The translations under genes and the position numbers were made by a program. DNA of 64,000 nucleotides from Flavonifractor sp. AGMB03687 (GTDB lineage: Bacteria; Bacillota; Clostridia; Oscillospirales; Oscillospiraceae): the NCBI RefSeq assembly GCF_017811815.1, contig NZ_JADKZI010000002.1:310001-374000 (forward strand). The letters are read 5' to 3'. The notes below the pieces were generated by a model. That model searched no databases. It was not told the DNA's origin and worked only from the letters and a program-made list of their open reading frames with translations. Positions 1-7,902 of this stretch are shown here, one piece after another. Position 1 is the first letter of the stretch, and the number at the start of each line of letters is the position of its first letter.

Positions 1-1
1 C

Positions 2-352
2 CTCCAGCTGGGTCTGCCAGAGGCCCGGCTGCCTCTGGCCCAGGCGGCGGTTTTGCTGGCTACCGCACCCAAGTCCAACTCGGTGTACAAGGCCATTGCC
101 GCCGCCCAGGCCGATATCCGCAAGGGCAAGACGGGGGACTACCCCCGACACCTCCAGAACGTCCACGCCGATTCAGCGGGCATGGAGCGGGACCAGGGGT
201 ATCTGTACCCCCACGATTTCCCCAACCACTGGGTGAAACAGCAATACCTGCCCGACCCTCTGGTGGGCGCCCACTACTATGAGTACGGAGACAACAAGGT
301 GGAACAGGCCGCCAAGCGATATTGGGAGGCCATTTTCGGTTCACAGCGTTAA
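2..352 (+). CDS. rarA: Replication-associated recombination protein A, C-terminal part (5' end outside window)
   Basis: An open frame enters from before base 1 and gives 116 residues, starting in frame at base 2. The visible part matches the conserved C-terminal tetramerisation region of RarA/MgsA AAA+ ATPases: the run APKSNSVYKAIAAAQADI, a stretch that is usually PRHLQN, and the end region GYLYPHDFPNHWVKQQYLPD are hallmarks of the family. RarA acts at stalled replication forks in the cytoplasm. The Walker motifs lie upstream of the window and cannot be checked. The gene ends cleanly with TAA, about 80 bp before the next gene. The first ATG-like start inside the window is irrelevant because the gene is cut by the window edge. 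Confidence 0.9.
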   Translation, partial: LQLGLPEARLPLAQAAVLLATAPKSNSVYKAIAAAQADIRKGKTGDYPRHLQNVHADSAGMERDQGYLYPHDFPNHWVKQQYLPDPLVGAHYYEYGDNKVEQAAKRYWEAIFGSQR

Positions 353-368
353 AATTCCAGGTTTGTCC

Positions 369-397
369 GCATAAGCCGGTCCTCGGATGCATATAGA
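369..397 (+). promoter_or_regulatory. Candidate sigma-E-type sporulation promoter for the SpoIVFA/SpoIVFB-like pair
   Basis: GCATAAG (369-375), then exactly 14 bases, then CATATAGA (390-397). This resembles the mother-cell sigma-E consensus (about kmATATT, 14 bases, CATACAnT): 5 of 7 in the -35 and most of the -10. The spoIVF genes are sigma-E dependent in Bacillus subtilis, so the position makes sense. Found by eye only. Confidence 0.5.
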
Positions 398-432
398 TAG
401 CCCACACTCATACAGAAGGGATGCGGGCCGGC

Positions 433-1419
433 ATGGGGATGACGGAACAGCGAAGCGCCCGGCGAAGCGCGGGCATCAACAGAGGAACACAGCGGCCTGG
501 ACGAAAGGGATCAAAAACCGTGTTGGGTCCCCGAGAAAAACGGCGGATCATCCAGCTTACGGTGTGTCTGGCCCTGTTTTTGGCGGTATTTATCGGAAAG
601 GGGATCTTTCCCGAGCGGATCGCGGGCCTGCGGACCCAGGTTTTGACGCTCCTGCGGGGGGACACGGATTTTGAGGCGGTCTTTGCCGATCTGGGCCAGT
701 CCCTCTCCGACGGCAAGCCCATGGCAGAAACCCTGGGCGGGCTGTGGACGGAGGTATTGGGCGGGGGAGAGGTTGATTCAGCAGCGGGGGAGAGCCCCCT
801 GTATGCCGTTCAGGTCTCCTACCTCAGCGGCTTCCCCGGACAGGGGGAGACAGGCATGCTGGGCCGTCCCCTGGAGGTGGAGGAGGTACCGGAGGAGGAG
901 ACTACCCCAGAGCCGGAGGTCACGCCGGAGCCTACCCCGACGCCGGAACCGGCGGTGGAGCACGTGGAATACAACGGACCTGCCCTGCCGGAAAACACCT
1001 CCATGGACAAGTACCGGCTGGACCTGGAGGAGACGGTAAGCCCGGTGATGGGGGTGCTGACCTCCCCCTTTGGCTGGCGGGAGCACCCGGTGGACGGGGA
1101 AGAGAAGTTCCATAACGGGGTGGATCTGGCGGTGAACATGGGTACCCAGGTCAAGGCCTTTGCGGACGGCGTGGTGGACTACATCGGTGACGACCCGGAC
1201 CAGTACGGCCTCTACCTCCAGATCAGCCATGCCAACGGGGTGAAGAGTTTTTATGCCCATTGCAGCCAGCTGCTGGTGAGCCAGGGCCAGACGGTGAAAG
1301 CGGGAGACACAGTGGCCCTGTCCGGCGACACCGGCAATACCACCGGACCCCACCTGCACCTGGAGCTGCGGTTCAACGGGGTGCGCATCAACCCCATCTA
1401 CTATATCGAGACCAGCTGA
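433..1419 (+). CDS. M23 (LytM) family membrane-anchored peptidase, SpoIVFA-like
   Basis: About 328 residues: a basic cytoplasmic N-terminus, one membrane segment near residues 38-56, a Pro/Glu/Thr-rich linker at about 150-180, and a C-terminal LytM/M23 domain. Zinc ligands look complete: HNGVD (H227, D231), the AH of FYAHC (H276) and HLH (307-309), so unlike degenerate SpoIVFA copies it may be an active endopeptidase. The next gene, starting directly after the stop, is an M50 site-2 protease, so the pair mirrors spoIVFA-spoIVFB, where the LytM protein holds the sigma-K processing protease in check in the outer forespore membrane. The start at 433 is preferred because AGAAGGG at 414-420 abuts an ATG at 421. 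Role in sigma-K activation is inferred from gene order. Confidence 0.75.
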   Translation: MGMTEQRSARRSAGINRGTQRPGRKGSKTVLGPREKRRIIQLTVCLALFLAVFIGKGIFPERIAGLRTQVLTLLRGDTDFEAVFADLGQSLSDGKPMAETLGGLWTEVLGGGEVDSAAGESPLYAVQVSYLSGFPGQGETGMLGRPLEVEEVPEEETTPEPEVTPEPTPTPEPAVEHVEYNGPALPENTSMDKYRLDLEETVSPVMGVLTSPFGWREHPVDGEEKFHNGVDLAVNMGTQVKAFADGVVDYIGDDPDQYGLYLQISHANGVKSFYAHCSQLLVSQGQTVKAGDTVALSGDTGNTTGPHLHLELRFNGVRINPIYYIETS

Positions 1420-1995
1420 ATGAGATGGGGGCGTGTGGAGATCACGGCAGGAGCCCTGCTGCTGTGGGCCCTGCTGTACTATCTGGACAGCGGCGGCATG
1501 GTGCCCCAGGTGCTGGCGGCCTGTGCCCTCCACGAGTTGGGCCACTATGCCGCCATCCGCCTGCTGGGCGGCCGGGTGGCCCGGCTGAAGATCACCTGTG
1601 TGGGGGCGGTGATGGTTCTGTCCGCCCGCTTTCCCCTGGGTCCCGCCCGGGAGCTGACCGCCGCCCTGGCCGGGCCGGCGGTCAATCTGCTGTGTGCCGG
1701 ACTGTGGGCCGGGTTGGGGGAGCGGTGGTACTGCTTTGCAGGCATCCACCTGGCTCTGGGGCTCTTCAATCTACTGCCGGTGGGCCCTCTGGACGGCGGG
1801 CGGGCACTGGGGTGCCTGCTGGCGCTGGCCGGACACGAGGACTGGGCGGAGCCGGCGGTGGGAGTGCTCTCTGTCGGGCTGTGTATGGGCCTGACCATGG
1901 GGGCTCTGCTGCTGTGGCGGGCAGGGGAGTACAACCTGACCCTGCCTCTGATGGCGGTGTGGCTGCTGGCCACCCCCATTCGGATGAAAAAATGA
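1420..1995 (+). CDS. M50 site-2 protease, SpoIVFB-like
   Basis: 191 residues, very hydrophobic, with several membrane segments. The intramembrane zinc protease motif HELGH is at residues 38-42, and the second metal-binding motif sits in NLLPVGPLDGGRAL (Asp near 125). It is short and lacks a PDZ or CBS domain, as in SpoIVFB-type enzymes, which cut pro-sigma-K within the membrane around the forespore. The ATG follows the TGA of the SpoIVFA-like gene with no gap, so the two are translationally coupled. Another M50 protease with no link to sporulation lies at 18403-19113; the context here makes the SpoIVFB assignment the better one, but the substrate is not proven. Confidence 0.75.
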   Translation: MRWGRVEITAGALLLWALLYYLDSGGMVPQVLAACALHELGHYAAIRLLGGRVARLKITCVGAVMVLSARFPLGPARELTAALAGPAVNLLCAGLWAGLGERWYCFAGIHLALGLFNLLPVGPLDGGRALGCLLALAGHEDWAEPAVGVLSVGLCMGLTMGALLLWRAGEYNLTLPLMAVWLLATPIRMKK

Positions 1996-2004
1996 AAATT
2001 CTGC

Positions 2005-2033
2005 TTGCATTTCCCCGCAGAGCATGATATACT
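2005..2033 (+). promoter_or_regulatory. Sigma-A promoter for rplS
   Basis: TTGCAT (2005-2010), 17-base spacer, TATACT (2028-2033). The start would fall near 2040, leaving a leader of about 90 nt before rplS. The leader may fold but no known ribosomal-protein leader was recognised. Confidence 0.7.
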
Positions 2034-2130
2034 ATCTCGGACTCAATTAAAGGGCGGTCCTCTGCGGCTGCCGTCCAAAGAGACGGCGAAAACGGCCGGT
2101 ACGAACGCCTATCAACAGGAGGAAATAAAA

Positions 2131-2472
2131 ATGGATCTTATGCAGGCTTTCAGCGCCAAGTATCAGAAGGCTGAGCCCCCCGTGGCCAATGTGGGCGACA
2201 CCGTCCGTGTGCACGTGCACATCAAGGAAGGCAACCGTGAGCGTATCCAGGTCTTCGAGGGTACCGTGATTGCCAAGAAGCACGGCGGCATCGAGGAGAC
2301 CATCACCGTTCGCCGCGTGTCCTACGGTGTCGGTGTGGAGAAGGTCTTCCCCATCCACGCTCCCGCTGTGGAGAAGATCGAGATCGTCCGCAAGGGTAAG
2401 GTGCGCCGCGCCAAGCTGTATTACCTGCGTGACCGCGTGGGCAAGAGCGCCAAGGTTAAGGAGCGCATCTAA
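2131..2472 (+). CDS. rplS: 50S ribosomal protein L19
   Basis: 113 residues, the normal L19 length. The sequence reads as L19 throughout: [31 protein letters not shown], and the end [21 protein letters not shown]19 lies at the 30S-50S interface. The ATG at 2131 is set by AGGAGG at 2117-2122; the open frame runs further upstream but has no ribosome binding site there. Own promoter upstream and two terminators downstream make it a single-gene unit here. In Bacillus it lies directly upstream of rbgA and rnhB, which here follow only after an inserted amidohydrolase gene. Confidence 0.97.
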   Translation: MDLMQAFSAKYQKAEPPVANVGDTVRVHVHIKEGNRERIQVFEGTVIAKKHGGIEETITVRRVSYGVGVEKVFPIHAPAVEKIEIVRKGKVRRAKLYYLRDRVGKSAKVKERI

Positions 2473-2491
2473 TCCTATTCGATTCGTCCGG

Positions 2492-2529
2492 AAAAAGGAG
2501 AGAGACTGTCACAGTCTCTCTCCTTTTTT
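2492..2529 (+). terminator. Rho-independent terminator of rplS (first of two)
   Basis: AAGGAGAGAGACTGT pairs with ACAGTCTCTCTCCTT around a 1-3 base loop, followed by a T run. Long perfect stem 20 bases after the rplS stop. Confidence 0.9.
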
Positions 2530-2542
2530 GTTGATGGAACCG

Positions 2543-2580
2543 AAGGCGCCCCCCCGGCTCAGCCGGTGGGGCGCCTTTTT
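2543..2580 (+). terminator. Second, tandem rho-independent terminator
   Basis: AAGGCGCCCC and GGGGCGCCTT flank an inner CCGGCTCAGCCGG stem-loop; TTTTT follows. Placed 13 bases after the first terminator, giving strong insulation from the inserted gene that follows. Confidence 0.8.
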
Positions 2581-2932
2581 CAGCAGAAAAGTGGCTCAAA
2601 TTTGTTATTTTTATCGCAGTTCCGCAGGGAATCACCAGGTATTGCTTTGGTACTATTGAACAAAAAAGATGGGATAATATGTATTTCGGAGGGGGCGTTA
2701 TGTGATGGGCGAAGTAAAAAAGTAAGTACGACGGAACAAAAAAAAGTGGAAAGAATGGATAAACTGCCGTCAGAAATGCATCAATATCGGTCCGGCACTT
2801 TTGAAAAAATGTATTGCAAAAGTCTAAACCCCATGGTACGCTACATACAGTGATTCCAACAGGAAAGGGGGACCGTACCGCAGCGCACACCGGGAAACCG
2901 AGAAAGAAGAATTGATTTAGGAGGCGAACCTT
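2581..2932 (+). other. AT-rich non-coding stretch upstream of the amidohydrolase gene
   Basis: About 350 bases, clearly more AT-rich than the flanking genes, with several A runs. An open frame through it has no start with a ribosome binding site and crosses the terminator, so I do not call it. A tiny ATG frame of 6 codons (2705-2725) follows GGAGGGGG and is probably chance. A possible promoter for the next gene is TTGCAA (2814-2819), 17 bases, TACGCT (2837-2842), with a weak -10. Confidence 0.5.
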
Positions 2933-4939
2933 ATGTTACGGAAACGTTTCGGACGCATTCTCTGCACATTGCTGACCCTCACGATGCTTCTCTCCCTCTT
3001 CCCCGCCTCTGCGGCAGGCACCGAGCCCGCCGACAGTGTGTACCGCAACGCGAAGATCTATACTGTAAACGAAGATTTTGACGTTGTCAGCGCCATCGCC
3101 ATCAAGGGCGACCGCCTGGTGTATGTGGGCGATGAGGCCGGTGTGGAGGCCTACATCGGCAGCGGCACCAAGGTCGTGGACCTGGGCGGCAAGGTCATGG
3201 TCCCCGGCCTGGTGGAGGGCCACATGCACGTGGCCGGTTTGGGCAGCAGCCTGATGAATCTGGACTGCTTCTGGATGCCCAAGCAGGCCATTCTGGACCA
3301 GGTGAAGGCGGCGGCCGAGAAGGCCGAGCCCGGCCAGTGGATCCAGGGCCGCGGCTGGATGAACACCGTCTGGGAGAATACCGACTATCCCACCAAGGAA
3401 GAGCTGGACGCGGTGGCCCCCAATAACCCCGTGTTCCTGACCCGGGCCTGCGGCCACATGGGCTGGGCCAACAGCATGGCGCTGGAGCTGGGCGGCATTA
3501 CCAAGGATACCCCCAATCCCCAGGGCGGCGAGTATCTGAAGAACGCGGACGGCGAGCCCTCCGGCTGCATGACCGATACCGCTATGAATCCCATCCGCGC
3601 CAAGATCCCAGACCTGACGCTGGAGCAGCAGCGGGAGGGCCTGCTGAAGGCCCAGGAGCAGCTGTTCTCCTACGGCCTGACTTCCGCGATGGACGCCGGC
3701 AACAGCATCCAGGTCTATGACCAGGTGTTCAAGCCTCTGTATGAGTCCGGCCAGCTGAAGCTGCGTGTGTACGGCATGATCTCCCACACCGCCGCCGACA
3801 ACGAGACCGCGCAGTATCTGAAGGATCACCCCATCGACAACGAAAACTATGAGCCCCTGTACAACAACCACCTGAGCCTGCGCTGCGTGAAGATGTTTGC
3901 CGACGGCTCTCTGGGCGCCCGTTCCGCCGCCATGCTGGAGGAATACAGCGACCGCGCCGGCCACATCGGCGACTACCGCTACACCCAGGAAGAGGTGGAC
4001 CCCATCGTCAAGGTGGCCTATGACGCCGGCTATCAGGTCGCGACGCACGCCATCGGCGACGGCGCCAACCACCAGATGATCAACGCCTACGAGGCGGCTA
4101 TCAAGGCCAATCCCAGAGAGGACCACCGCCTGCGCATCGAGCACTTCCAGATCGTGACTCCCGAGGACATCGACCGGACTCTGGAGTTGGGCATCCTGCC
4201 CTCCATGCAGACCACCCACGCCACCTCTGATATGCTGGTGGCCGAGGACCGTGTGGGCTCCGAGCGCATCAAGACTTCCTACGCCTGGCGCACCATCCTG
4301 GACAAGGGCGGCATCATCCCCAACGGCTCCGACGCCCCCGTGGAGCTGGTCAACCCCTACCACGGCCTCTACGCCGCCGTGACCCGCCGCAACCGTCTGG
4401 GCTCCCCCGAGGGCGGCTGGCACATGGAGCAGGCCATGACCCGTGAGGAGGCCCTGCGCTCCTTCACCAACTGGTCCGCCTATGCCGAGTTCAACGAGGA
4501 CATCAAGGGTTCTCTGGAAGTGGGCAAGCTGGCTGACTTCGTGGTCCTGGACCGCGACGTGATGACCTGCCCCGAGGAGGACATCAAGGACACCCAGGCG
4601 CTGCTCACCGTCTCCGGCGGCGAAGTGGTGTATACCCGGGACAACAGCAAGCCCACCGTCATGTGGAACGGCCTGCCCCTGACCTTCAACAGCCCCTTCC
4701 ACATTGAGCCCGGCGTGGTCTACGCCTCCCTCAACGACCTGGCCAACGGCCTCACCGCCACCGTGACCAAGGACGGCTCCAAGGCCACCATCACCGTGGA
4801 AGACAAGACCGCCCAGGTGGACGTGAAGACGGTCAACGGTGTGGAGTACGTAGGCGTGCGCGCCCTCTTCGAGGGCCTGGGCCGCAATGTGACCTGGTAC
4901 AGCCTCAGCTCCTGCATCTCCGTCGGCTGGCTCAAGTAA
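2933..4939 (+). CDS. Secreted amidohydrolase, YtcJ-like, with C-terminal copper-amine-oxidase-N-like (stalk) domain
   Basis: 668 residues. A signal peptide covers about 1-27 (basic start, hydrophobic core, SAAG). The amidohydrolase body of the YtcJ / N-substituted formamide deformylase type follows: VPGLVEGHMHV (metal-binding HxH), DGSLGARSA, ATHAIGDGA, IEHFQIV and NGSDAPVE. After about residue 570 a separate tail has the feel of the copper amine oxidase N-like modules common in clostridial surface proteins (VNGVEYVGVRALFEGLG); its end is degenerate. Such enzymes hydrolyse amide or imide bonds; the substrate cannot be read from sequence. The start has TAGGAGG 7 bases upstream. The gene sits between rplS and rbgA, which are usually adjacent, with its own terminators on both sides, so it looks like a late insertion. 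Confidence 0.85.
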   Translation: MLRKRFGRILCTLLTLTMLLSLFPASAAGTEPADSVYRNAKIYTVNEDFDVVSAIAIKGDRLVYVGDEAGVEAYIGSGTKVVDLGGKVMVPGLVEGHMHVAGLGSSLMNLDCFWMPKQAILDQVKAAAEKAEPGQWIQGRGWMNTVWENTDYPTKEELDAVAPNNPVFLTRACGHMGWANSMALELGGITKDTPNPQGGEYLKNADGEPSGCMTDTAMNPIRAKIPDLTLEQQREGLLKAQEQLFSYGLTSAMDAGNSIQVYDQVFKPLYESGQLKLRVYGMISHTAADNETAQYLKDHPIDNENYEPLYNNHLSLRCVKMFADGSLGARSAAMLEEYSDRAGHIGDYRYTQEEVDPIVKVAYDAGYQVATHAIGDGANHQMINAYEAAIKANPREDHRLRIEHFQIVTPEDIDRTLELGILPSMQTTHATSDMLVAEDRVGSERIKTSYAWRTILDKGGIIPNGSDAPVELVNPYHGLYAAVTRRNRLGSPEGGWHMEQAMTREEALRSFTNWSAYAEFNEDIKGSLEVGKLADFVVLDRDVMTCPEEDIKDTQALLTVSGGEVVYTRDNSKPTVMWNGLPLTFNSPFHIEPGVVYASLNDLANGLTATVTKDGSKATITVEDKTAQVDVKTVNGVEYVGVRALFEGLGRNVTWYSLSSCISVGWLK

Positions 4940-4955
4940 GTTTCCTTTTGCATCC

Positions 4956-4992
4956 AAAAGCGGCTCCGGTTCCATCCGGAGCCGCTTTTTTG
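4956..4992 (+). terminator. Terminator of the amidohydrolase gene
   Basis: AAAAGCGGCTCCGG / CCGGAGCCGCTTTT with a TTCCAT loop, followed by T residues. Confidence 0.92.
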
Positions 4993-5006
4993 TGCGGGTT
5001 GGCTCT

Positions 5007-5034
5007 TTTCAAACTACTACATCTTGTGTATAAT
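5007..5034 (+). promoter_or_regulatory. Promoter of the rbgA operon
   Basis: Perfect -10 TATAAT (5029-5034) with TTTCAA (5007-5012) 16 bases upstream as a weak -35. It stands between a terminator and the rbgA ribosome binding site. Confidence 0.55.
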
Positions 5035-5087
5035 GAAGGTTAAAATGCAGGCCCCTGCAAACGGGGCCGGATCGAGGAGGCGGGAAT

Positions 5088-5942
5088 ATGAATATTCAAT
5101 GGTATCCCGGCCATATGACGAAGACACGGCGGCAGATCCAGGCGGATCTGAAGCTGGTAGACCTGGTGGCGGAGATCATCGACGCCCGCATCCCCATCTC
5201 CAGCCGGAACCCGGATATCGACGAGATCGTGGGGGATAAGCCCCGGCTCATCATCCTGAACCGGGCGGACCAGGCCGACCCCGCCATGAACAAGGTGTGG
5301 GGGGAGTGGTTCCGCAAGCAGGGCTGGTGGGTCATGGAGACCAACGCCCGGGACGGCAAGGGCGTCAACCAGTTCTCCTCCGCCATCAAGTCCGCCCTGA
5401 AGGACAAGATCGAGCAGTGGAAGGCCAAGGGCCTGGTGGGCCGTCCTGTGCGGGCCATGGTAGTGGGCGTCCCCAATGTAGGCAAGTCCACCTTCATCAA
5501 CCAAGTAGCCAAGAAGAAGTCCGCCAAGGCGGGCAACAAGCCTGGCGTCACCCGGGGCAAGCAGTGGGTCAACGTGGACCCCGGCCTGGACCTGCTGGAT
5601 ACCCCCGGTATTCTGTGGCCCAAGTTTGAGGACGAGACCACTGGCATGCATTTGGCCTTTACAGGCGCTGTGAAGGATGAGATCATGGACCGGGAGACCC
5701 TGGCCTGCCACCTGATGGAGATCCTGGGCGCCCGGTATCCCCAGGCCATCACCGACCGCTACAAGGTGGAGCCCCAGCCCGGTCTGGCCGGTTGGGAGCT
5801 GTTGGAGGCCTGCGGCCGCAAGCGGGGCTTCCTCATCTCCGGCGGCGAGGTGGACACCGAGCGCATGGCCCGTGTGCTGCTGGAGGAGTACCGCAGCGGC
5901 AAGCTGGGTAACTTTACATTGGAGACACCGGAAGAGGTGTAA
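5088..5942 (+). CDS. rbgA: Ribosome biogenesis GTPase YlqF (RbgA)
   Basis: 284 residues, typical for RbgA. It has the circularly permuted GTPase order: the G4 motif LNRADQAD near residue 57 comes before G1 GVPNVGKST (127-135) and G3 DTPG (about 171). The N-terminal IQWYPGHMTKTRRQI is diagnostic of the YlqF family. RbgA helps late assembly of the 50S subunit. It begins an operon with rnhB and yraN: 14 bases to rnhB, then an overlap. GGAGG at about 5075 sets the start. Confidence 0.95.
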   Translation: MNIQWYPGHMTKTRRQIQADLKLVDLVAEIIDARIPISSRNPDIDEIVGDKPRLIILNRADQADPAMNKVWGEWFRKQGWWVMETNARDGKGVNQFSSAIKSALKDKIEQWKAKGLVGRPVRAMVVGVPNVGKSTFINQVAKKKSAKAGNKPGVTRGKQWVNVDPGLDLLDTPGILWPKFEDETTGMHLAFTGAVKDEIMDRETLACHLMEILGARYPQAITDRYKVEPQPGLAGWELLEACGRKRGFLISGGEVDTERMARVLLEEYRSGKLGNFTLETPEEV

Positions 5943-5956
5943 AGGAGTATACCTGT

Positions 5957-6574
5957 ATGGATCTGTGGGAGCTGGAACGAGGCTGCTGGGCGGAAGGCCA
6001 TAAGCTGGTGTGCGGCTGCGACGAGGCGGGGGCAGGCCCCCTGGCCGGTCCGGTGTACGCCGCGGCGGTGATTCTGCCCCGGGAGCTGGACATTCCCGGC
6101 CTGAACGACTCCAAAAAGCTGACCCCCAAAAAGCGGGACGGGCTTTATGATATCATCATCGAGCAGGCAGAGGCCTGGAGCGTGGCCTGGGTGGACCACC
6201 AGGAGATCGACGCCACCGACATCCTCAGTGCCCGGATGAACGCCATGCAGCGGGCCATTGACGGCCTGGCGATCCAGCCCGACTTCGCTCTCATCGACGG
6301 CAACCGGGACCACGGAAAGCAGGGAGCCGTCACCACGCCCCATGCAACGATTGTAAAGGGAGATTCCCTGTCGGCATCCATCGCCGCGGCCTCCATTCTG
6401 GCCAAGGTGAGCCGTGACCGGTACATGGAGGAGATGGCGGTCCAGTACCCCCAGTATGCCTTTGAAAAGCACAAGGGCTACCCCACCAAACTCCACTATG
6501 AGCGGCTGGACCAGTATGGCCCCTGTCCCATCCACCGCCTTACCTTTCTGAAAAAGCGGAGGAAGAAGGCGTGA
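5957..6574 (+). CDS. rnhB: Ribonuclease HII
   Basis: 205 residues. The metal-binding acidic residues are in place: [12 protein letters not shown] (D22, E23) and ALIDGN (D114), and the C-terminal HKGYPTKLHYERLDQYGP is conserved in RNase HII. It cuts RNA in RNA-DNA hybrids, including single ribonucleotides in DNA. AAAGGAG sits 9 bases before the ATG. Gene order rbgA-rnhB is the same as in Bacillus. Confidence 0.96.
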   Translation: MDLWELERGCWAEGHKLVCGCDEAGAGPLAGPVYAAAVILPRELDIPGLNDSKKLTPKKRDGLYDIIIEQAEAWSVAWVDHQEIDATDILSARMNAMQRAIDGLAIQPDFALIDGNRDHGKQGAVTTPHATIVKGDSLSASIAAASILAKVSRDRYMEEMAVQYPQYAFEKHKGYPTKLHYERLDQYGPCPIHRLTFLKKRRKKA

Positions 6575-6942
6575 GCGGGGGAGAGGCAAAGCTGCTGGGC
6601 CGGTGGGGAGAGGCCAAGACGGCGGAGCTCCTGCGGAAGCGGGGCTACACCATCCTGGCTGCCGGTTACCACTGCCGGTTCGGCGAGATCGACCTGATTG
6701 CAACAACTGACAAGTATTTATGCTTTATAGAAGTGAAGCTGCGGAAGAACGATTCCTTCGCCCCCGGACGGGCGGCGGTGGACAAGCGCAAGCAGCAGAA
6801 GCTGCGCACCACGGCGGAGTTCTATCTGGCGGAGCACCCGTCAGAGGGCCTTCAGCCCCGGTTTGACGTGGCGGAGCTGTACGCCCCGCAGGGTATGGCC
6901 ACCAGGGAGCCGGAGTTTCACTACTGGGAAAATGCATTTTAA
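6571..6942 (+). CDS. yraN: YraN family (UPF0102) endonuclease-like protein
   Basis: 123 residues with the UPF0102 pattern: GRWGEAKTAELLRKRGY, then FGEIDLIA and FIEVKLR, which give the E-D-ExK signature of the endonuclease-like fold. It starts at GTG 6571, overlapping the rnhB stop by 4 bases, so it is translationally coupled. The family is almost universal next to rnhB, but its cellular role is not settled. Confidence 0.9.
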   Translation: MSGGEAKLLGRWGEAKTAELLRKRGYTILAAGYHCRFGEIDLIATTDKYLCFIEVKLRKNDSFAPGRAAVDKRKQQKLRTTAEFYLAEHPSEGLQPRFDVAELYAPQGMATREPEFHYWENAF

Positions 6943-6957
6943 AAGGAGGCGGGAGCA

Positions 6958-7902
6958 TTGCCGGAGATCGACGTCTTTGACGGACACTGTGACACGGTGC
7001 TCATGTGCTATTTGAAGGGCGGCGGCTTTGGCCGCAACGGCTACCATGTGGATCTGGAGCGGGCGGGGAAGTACCGCCGGTACGCCCAGTTCTTTGCCCT
7101 CTTCGGGCAGCCGGAGGACTTTCCTGGGATGTCTTTTGGGGAGATCTTCCGGACGGAGTACGGCATCTTCGCCCGGGAGATGGAGCAGAACGCCGCTGTG
7201 ATCACCCACTGCCGCACGGCCCAGGAGGCGGAGGACGCCTTTGCCGCCGGAAAGATGGCGGCCTTCCTGTCGGTGGAGGGGGCGGAGGTGCTGGACTGCT
7301 CCCCGGAGCGGCTGGAGGAGGCCCACGGCCTGGGTGTCCGGGCGGTGAATCCGGTGTGGAACCGGGCCAACGCCCTGGGCGGCACCAACGCGGAGGAGAC
7401 CGACAAGGGCCTGACGGCCCAGGGAAAGGTGTTCGTCCGCAAGGCGGAGCAGCTGGGGGTGCTGGTGGATGTGTCCCACCTGTCCGACCCGGGGTTCTGG
7501 GATGTGGCGGACACCCTGTCCGGTCCCTTTTTCGCCAGCCATTCCAACAGCCGGTCGGTGTTTTCTCATCCGCGGAACTTGACCGACGCGCAATTTACTG
7601 CCATAATAGACCACAACGGTGTGGCGGGGCTCAACCTGTTCACCGAGTTCGTGGGCGGGAAGGCGGATCTGGACGCTGCCGCCGCCCATCTGGACCACTG
7701 GCTGGAGCTGGGGGGCGAGAAGAACATCGCTCTGGGCGGCGACCTGGACGGGTGCAGCCCGCTGGCCGGCAATATGGCCGGGGTCCAGGACTATGAACGG
7801 CTTTACCACTTCCTGCAGGCGCAGGGCTACAGCGAGGCCCTTTTGCAGGATCTGTTCTTCAATAATCTGATGAGGGTAGTGAGCAAAGTATGTACTATGT
7901 AA
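6958..7902 (+). CDS. Membrane dipeptidase (peptidase family M19)
   Basis: 314 residues, usual for bacterial M19 (renal dipeptidase-like) zinc hydrolases. Visible signatures are FDGHCDTV (H10, D12), SVEGAE, VDVSHLSD, ASHSNSRS and GGDLDGC, the metal-binding and substrate regions of the family. These enzymes split dipeptides, often with a D-residue. No signal peptide, so it is probably cytoplasmic here. The start is TTG at 6958, with AAAGGAGG at 6942-6949 at good spacing; the next gene overlaps its end by 13 bases. Confidence 0.9.
   Translation: MPEIDVFDGHCDTVLMCYLKGGGFGRNGYHVDLERAGKYRRYAQFFALFGQPEDFPGMSFGEIFRTEYGIFAREMEQNAAVITHCRTAQEAEDAFAAGKMAAFLSVEGAEVLDCSPERLEEAHGLGVRAVNPVWNRANALGGTNAEETDKGLTAQGKVFVRKAEQLGVLVDVSHLSDPGFWDVADTLSGPFFASHSNSRSVFSHPRNLTDAQFTAIIDHNGVAGLNLFTEFVGGKADLDAAAAHLDHWLELGGEKNIALGGDLDGCSPLAGNMAGVQDYERLYHFLQAQGYSEALLQDLFFNNLMRVVSKVCTM

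Noticed and set aside
2566-2853. 95-codon open frame in the gap after rplS
   Set aside because: Starts inside the second rplS terminator, lacks a start with a ribosome binding site, and has no recognisable motif.
2936-4975. Very long open frame antisense to the amidohydrolase gene, and similar long antisense frames opposite thrC, lon, spoIVA and others
   Set aside because: They mirror the GC-rich third-position bias of the real genes, have low-complexity His/Val/Gly-rich products, no ribosome binding sites and no family motifs.
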